Below are positions 23,201 through 34,839 of a stretch of 64,000 bases of DNA, one piece after another. The position numbers were made by a program, and so were the translations under genes. Source of the DNA: Melastoma dodecandrum (taxonomy: Eukaryota; Streptophyta; Magnoliopsida; Myrtales; Melastomataceae); NCBI GenBank assembly GCA_029817715.1, contig JARUPY010000474.1:9052001-9116000 (forward strand). Direction: 5' to 3'. Position 1 is the first letter of the stretch. Each line of letters starts with the position of its first letter. The notes beneath the pieces are model-generated. The model was not told the origin of the DNA and searched no databases. It saw nothing but the letters and a program-made list of their open reading frames with translations.

Positions 23201-26200
23201 AGAAGGTCTTCACTGGCCACTTCAATGAAGCAACACATTATGTAAACTTCGCTTGAAATTAAGTAATTCAAGTTGAATTTCTTTCGAATTGCATTAATTG
23301 TCAAATATAAACAAATTCAGCAACTGGATGAAATAACTGGCAACCTCAAAGATTTTCTAATGAGAACCACTTCCATTTACTCCACTTTTTATCAGTTATG
23401 ACAAGCTAAATAAAAATTGAGTGAAGACAACTAGAACACTTACAAAAGCATTGGAATTAGTCAAAACCGTAGATATTTACCAAAGCAACATTTGTAATTT
23501 TTGAAATATATCTTTGCTTCAAAATGACAGTGATATCACCCGACATCATTCAACCCCAGTGTCGCTTTCTAGGCTAGGCATAGGTGCAAGAAGAAGATGA
23601 ACATACAAGGACACAACACCACAGTATGTCAAGACAACTAGAACACTTCCAAAATCATTAGGACTAGTTAAAAACAGTAGATATTTACCAAAGCAACGTT
23701 TTTAATTTTTCAAACAGATGCTTGTTTCAAACTGACAATGATATTATCCGATATCATTCAACCCCAGTGTGCCGCTTTCTGGGCTAGTGATGCAGGAGTA
23801 TAATATTATTTTTAGATTTTATAATATTAGGGGCTTTTTAGGAATATCACATTATATTTCTTTTTAATATAAATAAGGCCTTAGGATTTCTAAGGAGAAT
23901 AATTGTTATTTTTATCGTATTATCTGATTTTAAGAATTTCTTGAGGTTTTCTTACAAACCCTAAAATTCTCTCTTCATCTTATTCATTTTTTCCTGGTTT
24001 TTTTATTTCTCCTATTTTCGCTACGCTACTCCATCAATTGGCACTCGAGCCTGAGTTCTACTTGAGGGTTAGAGTTTAGGGTTTTATGATGGCTAATCAC
24101 GGTAGAGGCCATGGGAGAGGAGTTCAACACCAACAGACGGAACTTGCCGAGATGCAAATATGCTTGAAGATCTATAGCTAGCAGTCCAAGAGTTACTGCT
24201 GCGACAAGAATGCATGCGAGCCCGAATGGAGATTCCGAAAGGAACCACAACCCCTTAGACATACCGGAAGGTAGTACTAAAGATGAATTTGATGCAATCG
24301 AAATCAATCCTTTCATTGAAGCCGGGACCTGTAAACAATACAGGAGGAGGTGGATTGAAAAAGAGATATGCCCAAGATCTCAACGGTGGTGGGATCCAAA
24401 ATGGAGTTGCAGACTTTGGCGAGAAGATGCTCGCTGATGAATATCGAGACTGGAAGACAGAAGAAGAATTTGGTGAAGAAATAAAACCTATTTATAATGA
24501 ATATCCTGATGAGGATGAAGATATTGATGTGTATTCCATTGAAGGAGAGTCGATCGTCATTGAAGGGGTCATGTCAATTGATCAAGTGGAAATTGAAGAG
24601 TAGCATATGCATAAGATGTTCAACACTTGTGAAAGTGAAGTTTATGATGTTATAGCACATAGCGAAGGCTAACAGATTGTTATTTTCACAGATACGGAGG
24701 AGACTTATCTCAGCCCTTATGAACAGAGCAAGATGTACACATTCCATCATCTGAGGAAAGACGTCAAAGAGTTGGCTACAATTGGGGGAAGAATTAGGAG
24801 ATCTTTTGGTGACAACAAATTCATGGACGAGAGCAAATAAGGATATGATAACTACACAAGAATAGCTAAGCCGCCAGAATGGAGTTTACTTTTCCAACGC
24901 GAGGAGAGTGATAAGGTGGTATTGATGAAGCTGTTTTAGATCGACCATCACTTGTCACCCAGATGACAAAGGATATACGTGTGATGGCATCTGGAAGAAA
25001 TGCCCGTAAAGGTGGTGTGGATATGCCTTTCGCTTGGGATAGCAGAGAATATTTAAGGAAGATATGCATTGGAAAAGATGTCACTTTCAAAGTAGATTAT
25101 GTGGTGCAGTCCATCGGTCGAGAGTTGAGCTCTGTCTTTCTAGATGACAAAAATGTTGCTTTATAGGTCGAATCTGAAGGTTGGGTAAAGATCAGAGAAT
25201 ATTGTCAACAAAAAGGAGATGCAGGTCCCTTCCTAACAAAGCTCATTCGTCTCAAGGAACAAGCTAAACAAGGTCTCGGTCGTTGGAGCAAGACTTCTGG
25301 TGCTGCTGAGGCTTCCATCATAAATATTCCTCCATTTGCTATTAGTAATTCCAACAACTTGGATGCCCTGGGTTTGCTGGGTGCAAGTAAAGGCAGGCTC
25401 ATGCAAGGAATTGTGAAGAGGTCCATTATGGCAGCACACTTCTGGTGTATTTGCTTCCAGAGTTTCAATTTGTTCAAGTTTTCCTCCCATGAGTCCAGGC
25501 TCCTTCATCGGGTAGGAGGACAGCCATCGAGAATGCCCCTCAAGCAAAAGCAATTTCAGAAGAAGCAAATGAAGTTGCTTCCTCTGAGCTTCGATCTTCT
25601 TTAACATCTGCCCCGCGGCTTGCGGTTTGGACAATCACATCTAATGAAATTGCTCCAGACCCGTTTGGATTGGAAGCCAAGTACTTTATGGAGATGCGGG
25701 TGCTTCATAGAGATGTATGCATTGTCTTGGAAGGTATTGACAAGTTCATCAACTTAATAGGCTCCGTTTACTTCTCTGACAAAGGAACTAGCTTTGGAGA
25801 TTGTTGAATACGAATTGACTAAATATGTTGAATGGAGTGCTAACATGTTGGAAGAAGAAGCCAAGAGAAAAATAAAGGCTACTGAACTTCAAGCTTCTTT
25901 CAATTCCGATAGAGTCATGGATACTAGAGTTCTGGAACAGGCTGAGCAAGCTACCAAGAGGAAGAAGCTGAAGATATGGGAAACTATGTAGAGGGGCAAG
26001 AACAGACAAACGGATCGACTATTGAGAACAGACATAAGGAAGTGCTTTCGATCGGGGTGACAAAAGTCCTTGGCGGTGGTCAGTTCTATATCCAGACAGT
26101 AGGGGATCTCAAGCTAACATGCATAAAACGCCAGCTTTATGAGGATGAGAAAGAGTTGAAAAAGATGACCCTGACATTGATACTGAGATCGTCGAAGTTT

Positions 26201-29200
26201 TCGCGCCAGAATCGCTAATTTTTCCAACCCGAGGAGATTGATGCAGGAGCAAAATATTTTTTTAGATTTTATAATATTAGGGGTTTTTAGGAATATCACA
26301 TTATATTTCTTTTTTAGTATAAATAAGGCCTTAGGGAGGATAGTTGTTATTTTTATCATATTATCTGATTTTAATAATTTCTTGAGGCTTTCTTACAAAC
26401 CCTAAAATTATCTATCATTCCTTTTATCTTATTCGTTTTCTCCTAGTTTTTTTGTGATTTCTCCTATTTCCTCTACGCTACTCCATCAGCTAGCATAGGC
26501 GCAAGAAGAAGATGAACATAAAGGACACAGCACCACATTATGTGATGACAACTAGAACACTTCCAAAAGCATTAGGATTAGTTAAAACAGTAGATATATA
26601 CCAAAGAAACATTTGTAATTTTTCAAGCAGATGCTTGTTACAAACTGACAATGATATCACCCGAGAGCATGCAACCCCAGTGTGCAGCTTTCTTGGCTAG
26701 CATAGGTGCAAGAAGAAGATGAAACACACAGCACCATAATTATTTGCAAACTCAATTTTCAAATTGAGCAACGTTTCTATCATGTTTGGGCTCTCCATCA
26801 TATGGAATAGCCTCGATATCTGTAGACATGATGGACAGTCAAAAACTGATACGAACGTGGGTTTGTTAACATCAAATGGCATATATCTTCCAAAAACTTT
26901 GCAGGTTTGACAAACCAGTTCATGCGACAATGATACCCTGAAACATATCAACCCTTATTGAAGAAGGAATCTTAGACCTTCCCAAACCTAATTATTGAAG
27001 ACAACCCTTGGCTGACAGGTCAGGCATCAGTATATTGGAATAACAAGACTTTTCTGGTAAATTAAAGAAAAAAAAAAGAACAGAAAGCTGAAAGCAAGGC
27101 ACTGGATGACAAGTAGGAGGGACCGGCTCCACAACCCAACATTTATATCCCTCTAGGGTGACATATACTATTGGAGGATGTCATGTCATACAAATACGCC
27201 CGCGGATAAAACCATGTAACGCCCACGAGTCATGAGAAGAATAGGACGAGACACCATATTAATATAGGGAAAATTCCTCGTACCAGTGGCATTTGATCAC
27301 TATCTGGGTCATTCTCATGTTCCACGACCCAATTTACTGCTGCTTCAAGACTGTTGTTACCTGAAAACAATCATGAAATTTGTCAAAAAACATATACAAT
27401 AATCACAAGTAAGGAGCACACGTGATGATAGTAAATATTTAGTTTGAAGACTAAAAGCTAAACTAGAAATGATTTTCTAGGCACTTGTTTGGAGTTTGAT
27501 GGAAATGGGGGAAATGATTTTCTGCAGATGAACTTTTCTTAATTTGAACACAAAATCCTCAACATTTTACCAACTATATTTTCAAGCCGCCCCCACCCCC
27601 GACCAAGGTAGAGAAGGAAGTAAAGGAAGAAGACAGGGAGGTGAGTAGGTGGAAGATATTCCATGTAAGGTCTACCAACACACAGCTTATCCAACATCTA
27701 GGGTACATGCACTGTTCACGTCTGCTTCTGTTAGTGCCACATCTGTCACCTAAGTCCATCAATGATAGGCCGCAGACGCTATCCGGACATTAGTTCGAGA
27801 AAAAACGGATAATGCACTAAGTTGAGGCCGAAATAGAAAGTTGGACAATAGTTGTACCCATAAACATAAATTGTCTATATATTTAAAAGACCTTGAAGAA
27901 ATGTATAAGTAAACAGTTAGATTTGCTTAGGTAATTTTGTGAAAACATGACAGAATTCACAGGCCAGTATTTCCTTCTATTTTCATCTCATATGGTCAGC
28001 TGAACAGACATACTAGTAAATTTTATTGAAGTTGATACTTACCAGAAAAATGAAGAGCCCGGGTAGCCCGTGCAGTGGAGAAACCCATTGTTTCTAGTTC
28101 TTCAAGTAGCTTCTTGTCAACCTCAGGCACAACCATCTCTGGAAAAGCACAAGAACCATTCCTATAAACCATTAGCACATTCGAAGAAAACCCATCAGCC
28201 ATGCATTACTAAACTAACTATAACTAGCCCGCGCTAGGCATATGTCCAATTGTCAGGGTACAAACTGTTCCATCTGTTAGCAAAAGACATCGTAAGAGGT
28301 CTCACTCATTGACAAACTTACAGTTGCCTATTTCAAATGCACTTTAAATCCCAAGCAGATGGTCTAGTGGTTGAGCCTTAGGGATATGAGCTTGCATGTC
28401 TCAGATCAAGTCCACACTCTATCCCTAGGTGTAGTCCACCAGCCAAGCACCTTGGGGACAATCTTACTGAAATTTAGGATACGTGGGGTATGGCCAATCG
28501 TCTGGACACCACCATCATAAAAAAAATACATTTAGACAATGCAGGAACAGCCTGATTGCACTGACTAAGCTCCCCGTTTAGCTACTCACTGTTCAGCAAC
28601 AAAGTGAACTAATCAGGTTCTGGGGGACTAGGCAGACTAGCTGTCATTCCTAGTTTCCTGGTTGTCAGAAAAATGAATATTGGCCCAAATGATCAACTGA
28701 TTATTCATGAACAAGTCGAGAAATGTAGCAAAATAGATCCAACTTGCATGGAATTGTAATAAGAGTTGCGATCGCGTTTAAATCCAGTGAGGCCTATGAA
28801 GGCATAAGTATGATTTACAACCTGAAAATATTCCAAATTCATGCAGCAAACAAAAGTGAGCAAGCACATGGGTTTAACCATCATCCTGGCCCATGTCCGT
28901 GTATGCACACAAGCATACTGTTGCGGATATCTGCGAGCACTAGGGATGACTGAGATACTATTTGCCAAATGCAGCCTATTTCCTGTATTAAATTGCCTTC
29001 CCTCCCAATCAAAAGACTACCTTCAGGTTGGTTGCTCCCACTAGCAGCATCAACATCATTGGACTCAAAAGTGTCTTGCTTTGGAACCTCCAAACTGATT
29101 GGTGTTGCAGCCTCCAATGTTTTATCAAGAAATTCAGCATGTCCAGTTCTTTTTGCATGCAAGTCAGTTTCCTTCACAAAAAAGTTCACAACGTTAATAT

Positions 29201-32011
29201 ACCATATTATTTTAATATCACACTCTCTTGAAGAGACCAGGGTGCTTGGCCTAGGTGCCAAGGTGAGGCAAGGAGAGCCCTTGGCTCCTTTTTTGAGGTG
29301 GCATCCCAGGCACTACAACAGCCTTTTAAAAAAGCAGGGATTGGCCTAATACAGTCAAAAGAAACGCCTAAGAAACCAATAACATGATGTTGCTGCTGCT
29401 GCTGGCTACGTTATACTGCCAGCAACAGATTACCTTGCATGTTGTTGCTGATGTGTCTATCTAATGCAGCCAGCAGTTGCTGCAAGCTGCAATGGCTCCT
29501 AAATAGAGCCTGCGGTGGTGCTGCCCACAGCAATAGCAGCCTATGGAGTCTCCTTGATTGTTTTCCACCAAGAAATTAAGCAAAATAAAGGGTGCTCTAC
29601 AACTACTACTGTTAGCGCCTTCTCCATGAACGCCTCAAGCAATGAGAAGGTCTCTCACCTTGACGGTGCCTAGCGCCTTTAATAACAATGCTCTCTTATA
29701 CCTACCATAAAAAGTGGAACCTTACCTAGCCACATGTTCACAACTTTACAATATCTATAGATAATCACTCGTGTAACCACTCCTCTTTTTACGTCTGTAG
29801 CTTAATAAAGATTATTCACAACTAGTCTAAGATCAGTTACATCACAATGATAAAAGAAATAGGAAAAAAGTATCGTTTAAGACAAACAATATCATAGCAG
29901 TAGAACATGATCCAAGAAAAAAATTATATTGAATAATAAATCCCTACAGACGGATCTGGTCAACAGTGTCTGTAGCACCTAATACACCAACAGCATAAAT
30001 TATGGAAATCGTTTGATGCTAGCACTGATTTATTGTTTCATCCAACAGTAAATTAAACGAAAGGTAGGAACTGAGGACCCAAAGGAGCACCCTAATAAAA
30101 GATACAATAAACAAGGACAGCACTGAGAAAAAATATTATCAAACACCCACAAACCCCAGTAACACGTCCCAAGAAATGTGAAATTTCTACCATAAAGGCA
30201 ATCAAAAGAAAGAGCATTTGAGAATTAGCTACTCATCAAATCTATGCTGCCGGAAAAACATGAAATCTACCGTAAATTGACCAGGAACATCTCATATTTC
30301 AGGACTTGAAAAAGCAAAAAATTCTTTACAAGAGAAAAAAAATCAGGGTACAGAATGACAATCTAAAACGAGAAAACTTCTTTGCAAGAGAAAAATCATG
30401 GTACAGATCGTCAATTCAGAATTTTGATAATGTTCTTCGTGCAACTCGAATGGACAGATTGTTTGAGCATAACAATAGCGGATCCATGATTCATTGATTT
30501 TATTTTCACCTAAGGGAGAATAAAAAGTAAATTAACAAAGTTTTATTTGTCTAACTATTTGATTCTTAGCTTGATAGTCGAACCTCATAGGAAAAAAAGA
30601 GAGAGAATCATGATTCACCTAATGACTTGTTTGGTTTTAATGAATGGAACATGTACATTCCATATAGCTCATTTCTTTGATAGATGAATGTGTTCCATTC
30701 CATATTCTTTCCAAGACCACTCCGAAAAGTGAACAAGCAACAGTGCTGTTAAAAAGCGCCCGGGCGCCCGCCAAAGTTGCCTCGGCGGCGCGAGGCGAGG
30801 CCTTGGCCTAAGCCCGACTCCCTTTGTTCTGCTGCCGAAGACCAGGCGTCTCGTCCCTCGCTCCCTGCCTCCTCCTCCCCCGTTGGCGTCGACCCAGGTA
30901 AGTTCCTCCCTCTCTCTCTGTCCCTTCCTCAATCTCGTCCCTCCCTTCCTGATTTGTCCCTCCGTCAATCTCGTCCCTCCCTCCCTGATTTGTCCCTTGT
31001 GATGATAACTCCGGTGGCTGTTTGTTTGGGATTGAAATCTTGTTTTGTTGCTACTGTGGTGGGTGTTTATTTAGGATGAATGTGGTGGCTGGCCGTTTTA
31101 GGAATTCATCGGATGAATTCCATTTATACTATTGCTGCATCTTTGATGAATTCATCCGATCAACTTTGTGCAGCACAAATTGTGCTTTGCTTTGATGAAT
31201 TAAACTGATGCTGTGGTGGTTGTTTGTTTGGGATGAATTCCTATTTTAATGCTTATTGATCAGCTACTTATTGCTTTCATTGTTTAGGATGGATTCTTCG
31301 GATGGGAAGAAATCCAGTAAAAGAGACATAGGATGGAATTATGATTATTTACAAGATGCAAAGGATAGCAATGCAAAGAGACATAAGAAATATTATGTAC
31401 ATAGCGCTTTGATCGCCTTTCTAGCGCCTTAGCGCCTCAAGCGATAGGAGGCCTTGTCGCCTTGGGGACGCCTAGGCGCCTTAACAACACTGACAAGCAA
31501 TAAGTTTCAAGAGAGCAACTAAACGGGAAAGCATCCTCATGATTTGGCTACACAAACAAGGTCATAGGATTTCACTAACAAGAATGGATGAAGATGTTCT
31601 TCATCAGCCCATGCAAACAACAGGAATTCCATGGTTAGCAAAAACATGCGATCAAGTCCTCTATGAAAACAATTCATATCCAGATCAATGAAATATTCAA
31701 TGAAGATCAACCACAGGCCATCTGGAGAACAGCATGATCGATTCTTGTAGATAATATAACATCATAGGGAATTTCCAGTCGAATCGCAACCTAAAAAGCC
31801 CCGATGGGCAACACCATATTACCCCATGGTGAACGATACCTACCGTCTTGGAGCGACAAGGCTTGCCGCAGGAGCTGCACACGAGATTGAGGACGGCCTC
31901 GGTTGATTCGGAGAAGTTGGAATGGGAGGTGAGCTCTGCGTGCTCCTGCGCTTCCTCCACCGATTTCAGGAGAGCGCCACAGTCCCCGCACTTGAGCGAT
32001 ACTCCAGCCAT
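20225..32011 (-). CDS. Zinc-finger/UBA/PUB-domain protein, 12 exons
   Basis: Host gene of about 413 codons. Exons by eye: 32011-31844, 29171-29021, 28138-28043, 27360-27284, 23082-23003, 22657-22597, 22218-22151, 22036-21955, 21042-20959, 20875-20798, 20629-20511, 20401-20225; all GT-AG. The protein begins [12 protein letters not shown]. It has two C2H2-like fingers (CGDC..H..H and [10 protein letters not shown]), a UBA domain ([20 protein letters not shown]), a long charged coiled coil ([12 protein letters not shown] onward, exons 5-9), and a C-terminal PUB domain ([14 protein letters not shown] to [12 protein letters not shown]). It resembles the Arabidopsis UBA/PUB protein I remember as At1g04850. 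PUB domains bind p97/CDC48, so a ubiquitin/CDC48 adaptor role is inferred. As I read it, exon 11 is one base short at its 3' end (AATCATCTTTTCAG), which needs checking. Introns 1, 2 and 4 hold transposon insertions. Confidence 0.9.
23788..24036 (+). repeat. Left LTR of the Tudor-SN-carrying element
   Basis: 249 bp, starts TGATGCAGGAG and ends CTCCATCA. It contains TATAAATAAGGCC (about 23869) as a likely TATA region. It is highly similar to the right LTR, with a few substitutions and a short deletion in the right copy around 26335. Confidence 0.9.
24990..26150 (+). pseudogene. TSN1: Captured Tudor-SN (TSN) fragment, internally deleted
   Basis: Intronless, multiply disrupted copy of a Tudor staphylococcal nuclease coding sequence. 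It starts in the first SN domain ([27 protein letters not shown] then a stop about 25165) and continues through [45 protein letters not shown] and LIGSVYF to [17 protein letters not shown] (25800-25880). It then jumps to the segment just before the Tudor domain ([17 protein letters not shown] about 25930, [17 protein letters not shown] about 26065). The SN3-SN4 middle part is missing. Absence of introns points to capture from mRNA. TSN is a cytoplasmic RNA-binding/stress-granule nuclease in plants; this copy cannot encode it. Confidence 0.85.
26239..26488 (+). repeat. Right LTR of the Tudor-SN-carrying element
   Basis: 250 bp, TGATGCAGGAGC...CTCCATCA, preceded by the purine stretch GAGGAGA and followed by the TSD copy GCTAG. 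Confidence 0.9.
28348..28530 (+). mobile_element. tRNA-derived SINE-like copy in intron 2
   Basis: GATGGTCTAGTGGTTGAG resembles a pol III A box and TCTCAGATCAAGTCC, about 45 bp further on, a B box. The tail ends in a run of A (ATAAAAAAAATAC about 28518). This is the layout of plant SINEs. A clear target duplication was not found. It lies between exons 3 and 2 of the minus-strand host gene, in opposite orientation. Confidence 0.55.
29230..29700. mobile_element. Possible degenerate hAT-like element in intron 1
   Basis: The left side (about 29238-29290) has GGTGCTTGGCCTAGGTGCC; the right side (about 29665-29692) has GGTGCCTAGCGCCTTTAATA followed by ACAATG. In complement the right side resembles the termini of the hAT element at 30741 (TTGTTAA..GGCGCCTAGGC). 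The centre has GCTGCTGCTGCTGG and related GCAGC-rich sequence. Ends and target duplication are too degraded to call firmly. Confidence 0.35.
30741..31492. mobile_element. Non-autonomous hAT element with GC-rich interior (intron 1)
   Basis: 752 bp, ends CAGTGCTGTTAAAAAGCGCC and, in complement, CAGTGTTGTTAAGGCGCC. Flanked by the perfect 8-bp duplication ACAAGCAA (30733-30740 and 31493-31500), diagnostic of hAT. The interior is CpG-rich near the left end and has CTCCCTCC repeats around 30900-30990. It also has repeated GATGAATTC motifs (about 31090-31240). No transposase. It lies within intron 1 of the UBA/PUB gene, about 350 bp from exon 1. Confidence 0.9.
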
Positions 32012-32440
32012 TTCTACTTGTCCCCTTTCTCCTCTAGCCGGCGAGCACCGGTGAGTTTCGTGCTGGTTAGGTCAGAAGGACGGTGGATCGAATGGAACGG
32101 GATTCGCGGACCCGGCTGCCCGATGCAAATTATTAGGAGTGATAATCAGATATGACTAATGCATTTTACTTACGGTGCGCTCTAGCGGTTAGAATTTCTT
32201 ATTTATTTCTTTTTAGAAAAAAACTTAATATTATGAATATCTATAGTGGAAATTACGACTCTCGGAGTAACATATACGAATCTTCATTTATTTTATCATT
32301 AATGTTAAAATATATCTCATTCAGATTTATAAAGCACTAGTAACAATTCGATCAAAACCAACAAGAATATATTCATTTTCTCTCCTTTTTTCCTCTCACG
32401 TGCTCTCACATTTTTTCCGTCATCTTTCTCACTGTATCAA
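32012..32440. promoter_or_regulatory. Presumed promoter/5' UTR of the UBA/PUB gene
   Basis: Sequence immediately upstream of the minus-strand ATG at 32011. 32012-32130 is moderately GC-rich and probably transcribed leader; beyond 32150 it turns AT-rich. No TATA box can be fixed with confidence. Confidence 0.4.
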
Positions 32441-32449
32441 AACATGCTA

Positions 32450-33125
32450 TTCGGTACGAATTAGGATCCTTTCCATTTCTTTCAAAATGGAAGCTGTCTA
32501 TCTTATGGTTGTGATTAATTCTTTTTAATCCAATGGACATTGTTATTTCTAAGGTTACAAAATTATTTAATTACAAAATATTATTGCCTATTATATTATA
32601 TATATAATTTATTTTTTAATATTTATATATTTTATTATTTAACTTTGAAGGTTTTAAGGTTTATGGTCTACTTTTAATATTTAAGGTTTAACGTTTCATA
32701 TTTAAAGTTTTGGATTTATATTTTATGGTTTAACTTTTAAGATTTATGGTTTAACATTTAGGATTTATGATTTAATTATTATAATTTATGGTTTAACTAT
32801 TAATATTTATGGATTAACATTCAGGTTTATGATTTAACTTTTAATATTTATAGTTTAAAATTTCGGGTTTAATGTGATTTAGTGCTTATGATTTATTGTA
32901 TTATTAACTAAATGTAATTTTTTATGGTTTATAATTTAGTGTTTATGATTTATTGTATTATTAATTATTTAAAGTATAAAAGTATTTAAAAAATAGTTAT
33001 ATAGATCAATGTCAATTTTGCCCTTACCATAGTTAAAATAATATAAAATAAGAAAAACTAAAACCTTTGGATTAAAATTTAAATGATCCCAACCATGGAG
33101 AGGATCCTGATCCATTCGACACAAG
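32450..33125. mobile_element. AT-rich inverted-repeat element near the UBA/PUB gene
   Basis: The left end region (CACTGTATCA... GAATTAGGATCCTTTCCAT, about 32432-32480) matches the complement of the right end (ATGGAGAGGATCCTGATCCA... AACAGTG, about 33096-33133), followed inward by similar TTAATCCAA blocks. The interior (about 32620-32960) is a degenerate tandem array of TTTATGGTTTAA-like units. No coding sequence. Superfamily not determined; a clean target duplication was not found. Confidence 0.5.
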
Positions 33126-33133
33126 AACAGTGA

Positions 33134-34839
33134 AAACTCTATTTGAGTAATCATGGAAAAAAAAGCTGGAAATGAAAAACTACGATGAAAAGGAAATTAT
33201 TTGCAAGTTTGTTACCCGATTGAAAGGGGGATCTTTTAGAGTTTTGTAACATTGGTTATATATATCTTTATTTCATTCTTTCGGTACATTTATGAAAACC
33301 TTGCAAAAGAAACATTCTACTTAGTAGATTGTCAACCAATCCAACAATGCTAACGTTTTTGTCACAAACAGCACGTCAATTCATAAGATTCTAAAATATT
33401 AGAAATTTTTTATTTCATTGGTAATAAAAATATAGAAGTATGTGTATAGTAGCTGGTAGTATAAAAAACCATTGAAAGCTATGGAAGAGTTCATAAGTCG
33501 TCGATGAACAAAAATTTCGAGTGATGATACATCGTTTTCCTCTAATCTCGATGAAATATATTGAATTTTAAATATATTTACCAAAATGAATATCATAGAG
33601 ACTATTTAATATCTATGCATTACAAATAAAGTTTTTGTTATAAAAAAATGTGTTGGAAAAAATACTCACAATTTCCTTTAAATTGTATGCACAAATCTCA
33701 AGGGTACAATGTCATCGGAAACCAGAACTTTGTCGAGTTAAATGACTTTATTACAAATGATTGATTATTGCATCTAGGAATTACAATTATGTAAAGAATA
33801 ATAAATCATTCAAGTAGGTGTTCACCAAAAACGAGAATAATTTTTCCCTAATATTTTCGACGAAAGGTAATAATTGAATAACATAATCTACCGTTATGGT
33901 GTACTTCGCTACATTATTGATAGTGGTCGATAATTCTCCGATAAAACATGGATAAGTTTTGCGAATAATTTGGCTTCAAAAAACATTATTATGTCATGTA
34001 TAATGGAGCTACATATGGGTCGACAAAAACGTTCAATAAGGCTCAGTCTCGTGAAAAAAGGTAGTTAATAATGTTAAGAGAAATTAACATGTGCAAGTCG
34101 GAAAAGCTCTACGAGTATATCGTATGCCATACAAAACCACGACTCAAATAATGCTATATTAATTATTTAAGTAACAAAATTGTGGGTCATAAGCCTCTCG
34201 AAGGCCTATAAAAGAAAAGACTAAGGACCCAGTTGGTAGCTCAAGAGAAGTCAATGGATTGGAAAAAGTCTCCCAAAGTCATTTCAACGAAGCGATAAGA
34301 AAAACACATCAAGTGAAGGCCGATGGACGAAATGATCGCTCAACGAAAAGCATTATGGTGATCGAGCTAATGTTAATCGAGCGAAAGAAGATGGGTATTC
34401 AGCAAAGGGCTTTAGGAAAACAAGCAAAGATACACGTGGCATGAAGAGATCAGGCACGAAGAAGATTTGAAGACGTGGGTTGACGGAATTGCATATGATG
34501 TTCTGATTTTTCAGGGATTTGTTAAGATTAATTCTATAACTAAGACTTTTTTAAGTCATTGTAAAATATCACAATATCATGCACTGAGGGTTGCCATCAT
34601 GCTTTTGTTTTCCCAACGCACTTGTAATCTTTTTTTTGGATGTTTATCAATGGCATTCGTAAGTTCCTCGTTGTCTGGAAACTTGCAAGATGCCACAATC
34701 CAAGGTAACGAGGAGCACAAATTGGACAGACCCTTTTATGCCGAACTGGAGACGAAACTGTCAATCATAATGCAGTTGCTTCAATTTCCGGTAGCGATGT
34801 ATAGAAAGACTGATCAAAAGGTGAAGAATTTTTAGTAGG
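33134..34839. other. Intergenic DNA or decayed retroelement 5' region
   Basis: No gene recognised. TATAAAAG at about 34207, followed by GACTAAGGACCC, could be an LTR promoter of the Tat-type element that follows, but no matching second LTR was found. Short open frames here have no recognisable domain. Confidence 0.35.

Larger units (their letters stand above)
23788..26488 (+). mobile_element. 2.7-kb LTR retroelement carrying a captured Tudor-SN segment
   Basis: Complete small LTR retroelement: LTRs 23788-24036 and 26239-26488 (TGATGCAGGAG...CTCCATCA), 5-bp TSD GCTAG at 23783-23787 and 26489-26493. It has a PBS-like ATTGGCACTCGAGCC just after the left LTR and a polypurine GAGGAGA before the right LTR. 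It has no reverse transcriptase or integrase, so it is non-autonomous. Internal sequence 24080-24960 holds broken short acidic frames of unknown origin; 24990-26150 is derived from a host TSN gene. It is inserted in intron 4 of the UBA/PUB gene in the opposite orientation to that gene. Confidence 0.9.
23420..26720. repeat. Intronic tandem repeat (about 205-bp unit) split by an LTR element
   Basis: In intron 4 of the UBA/PUB gene. Units start near 23424 and 23628, and again after the LTR insertion at about 26546. Each contains GACAACTAGAACACTT, TAGTTAAAACAGTAGATAT, CAACCCCAGTGTG and GGTGCAAGAAGAAGATGAA. The unit that ends at 23787 continues at 26489, showing that the LTR element landed inside an already duplicated array. 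Confidence 0.8.

Noticed and set aside
24283..24603. 106-codon acidic frame in the LTR-TSN element as a functional gag
   Set aside because: No capsid or zinc-knuckle motif seen, and the surrounding frames are broken; kept only as part of the element.
28969..29349. 126-codon plus-strand frame near exon 2 of the UBA/PUB gene
   Set aside because: Overlaps the conserved minus-strand exon and its flanking intron; no known motif.
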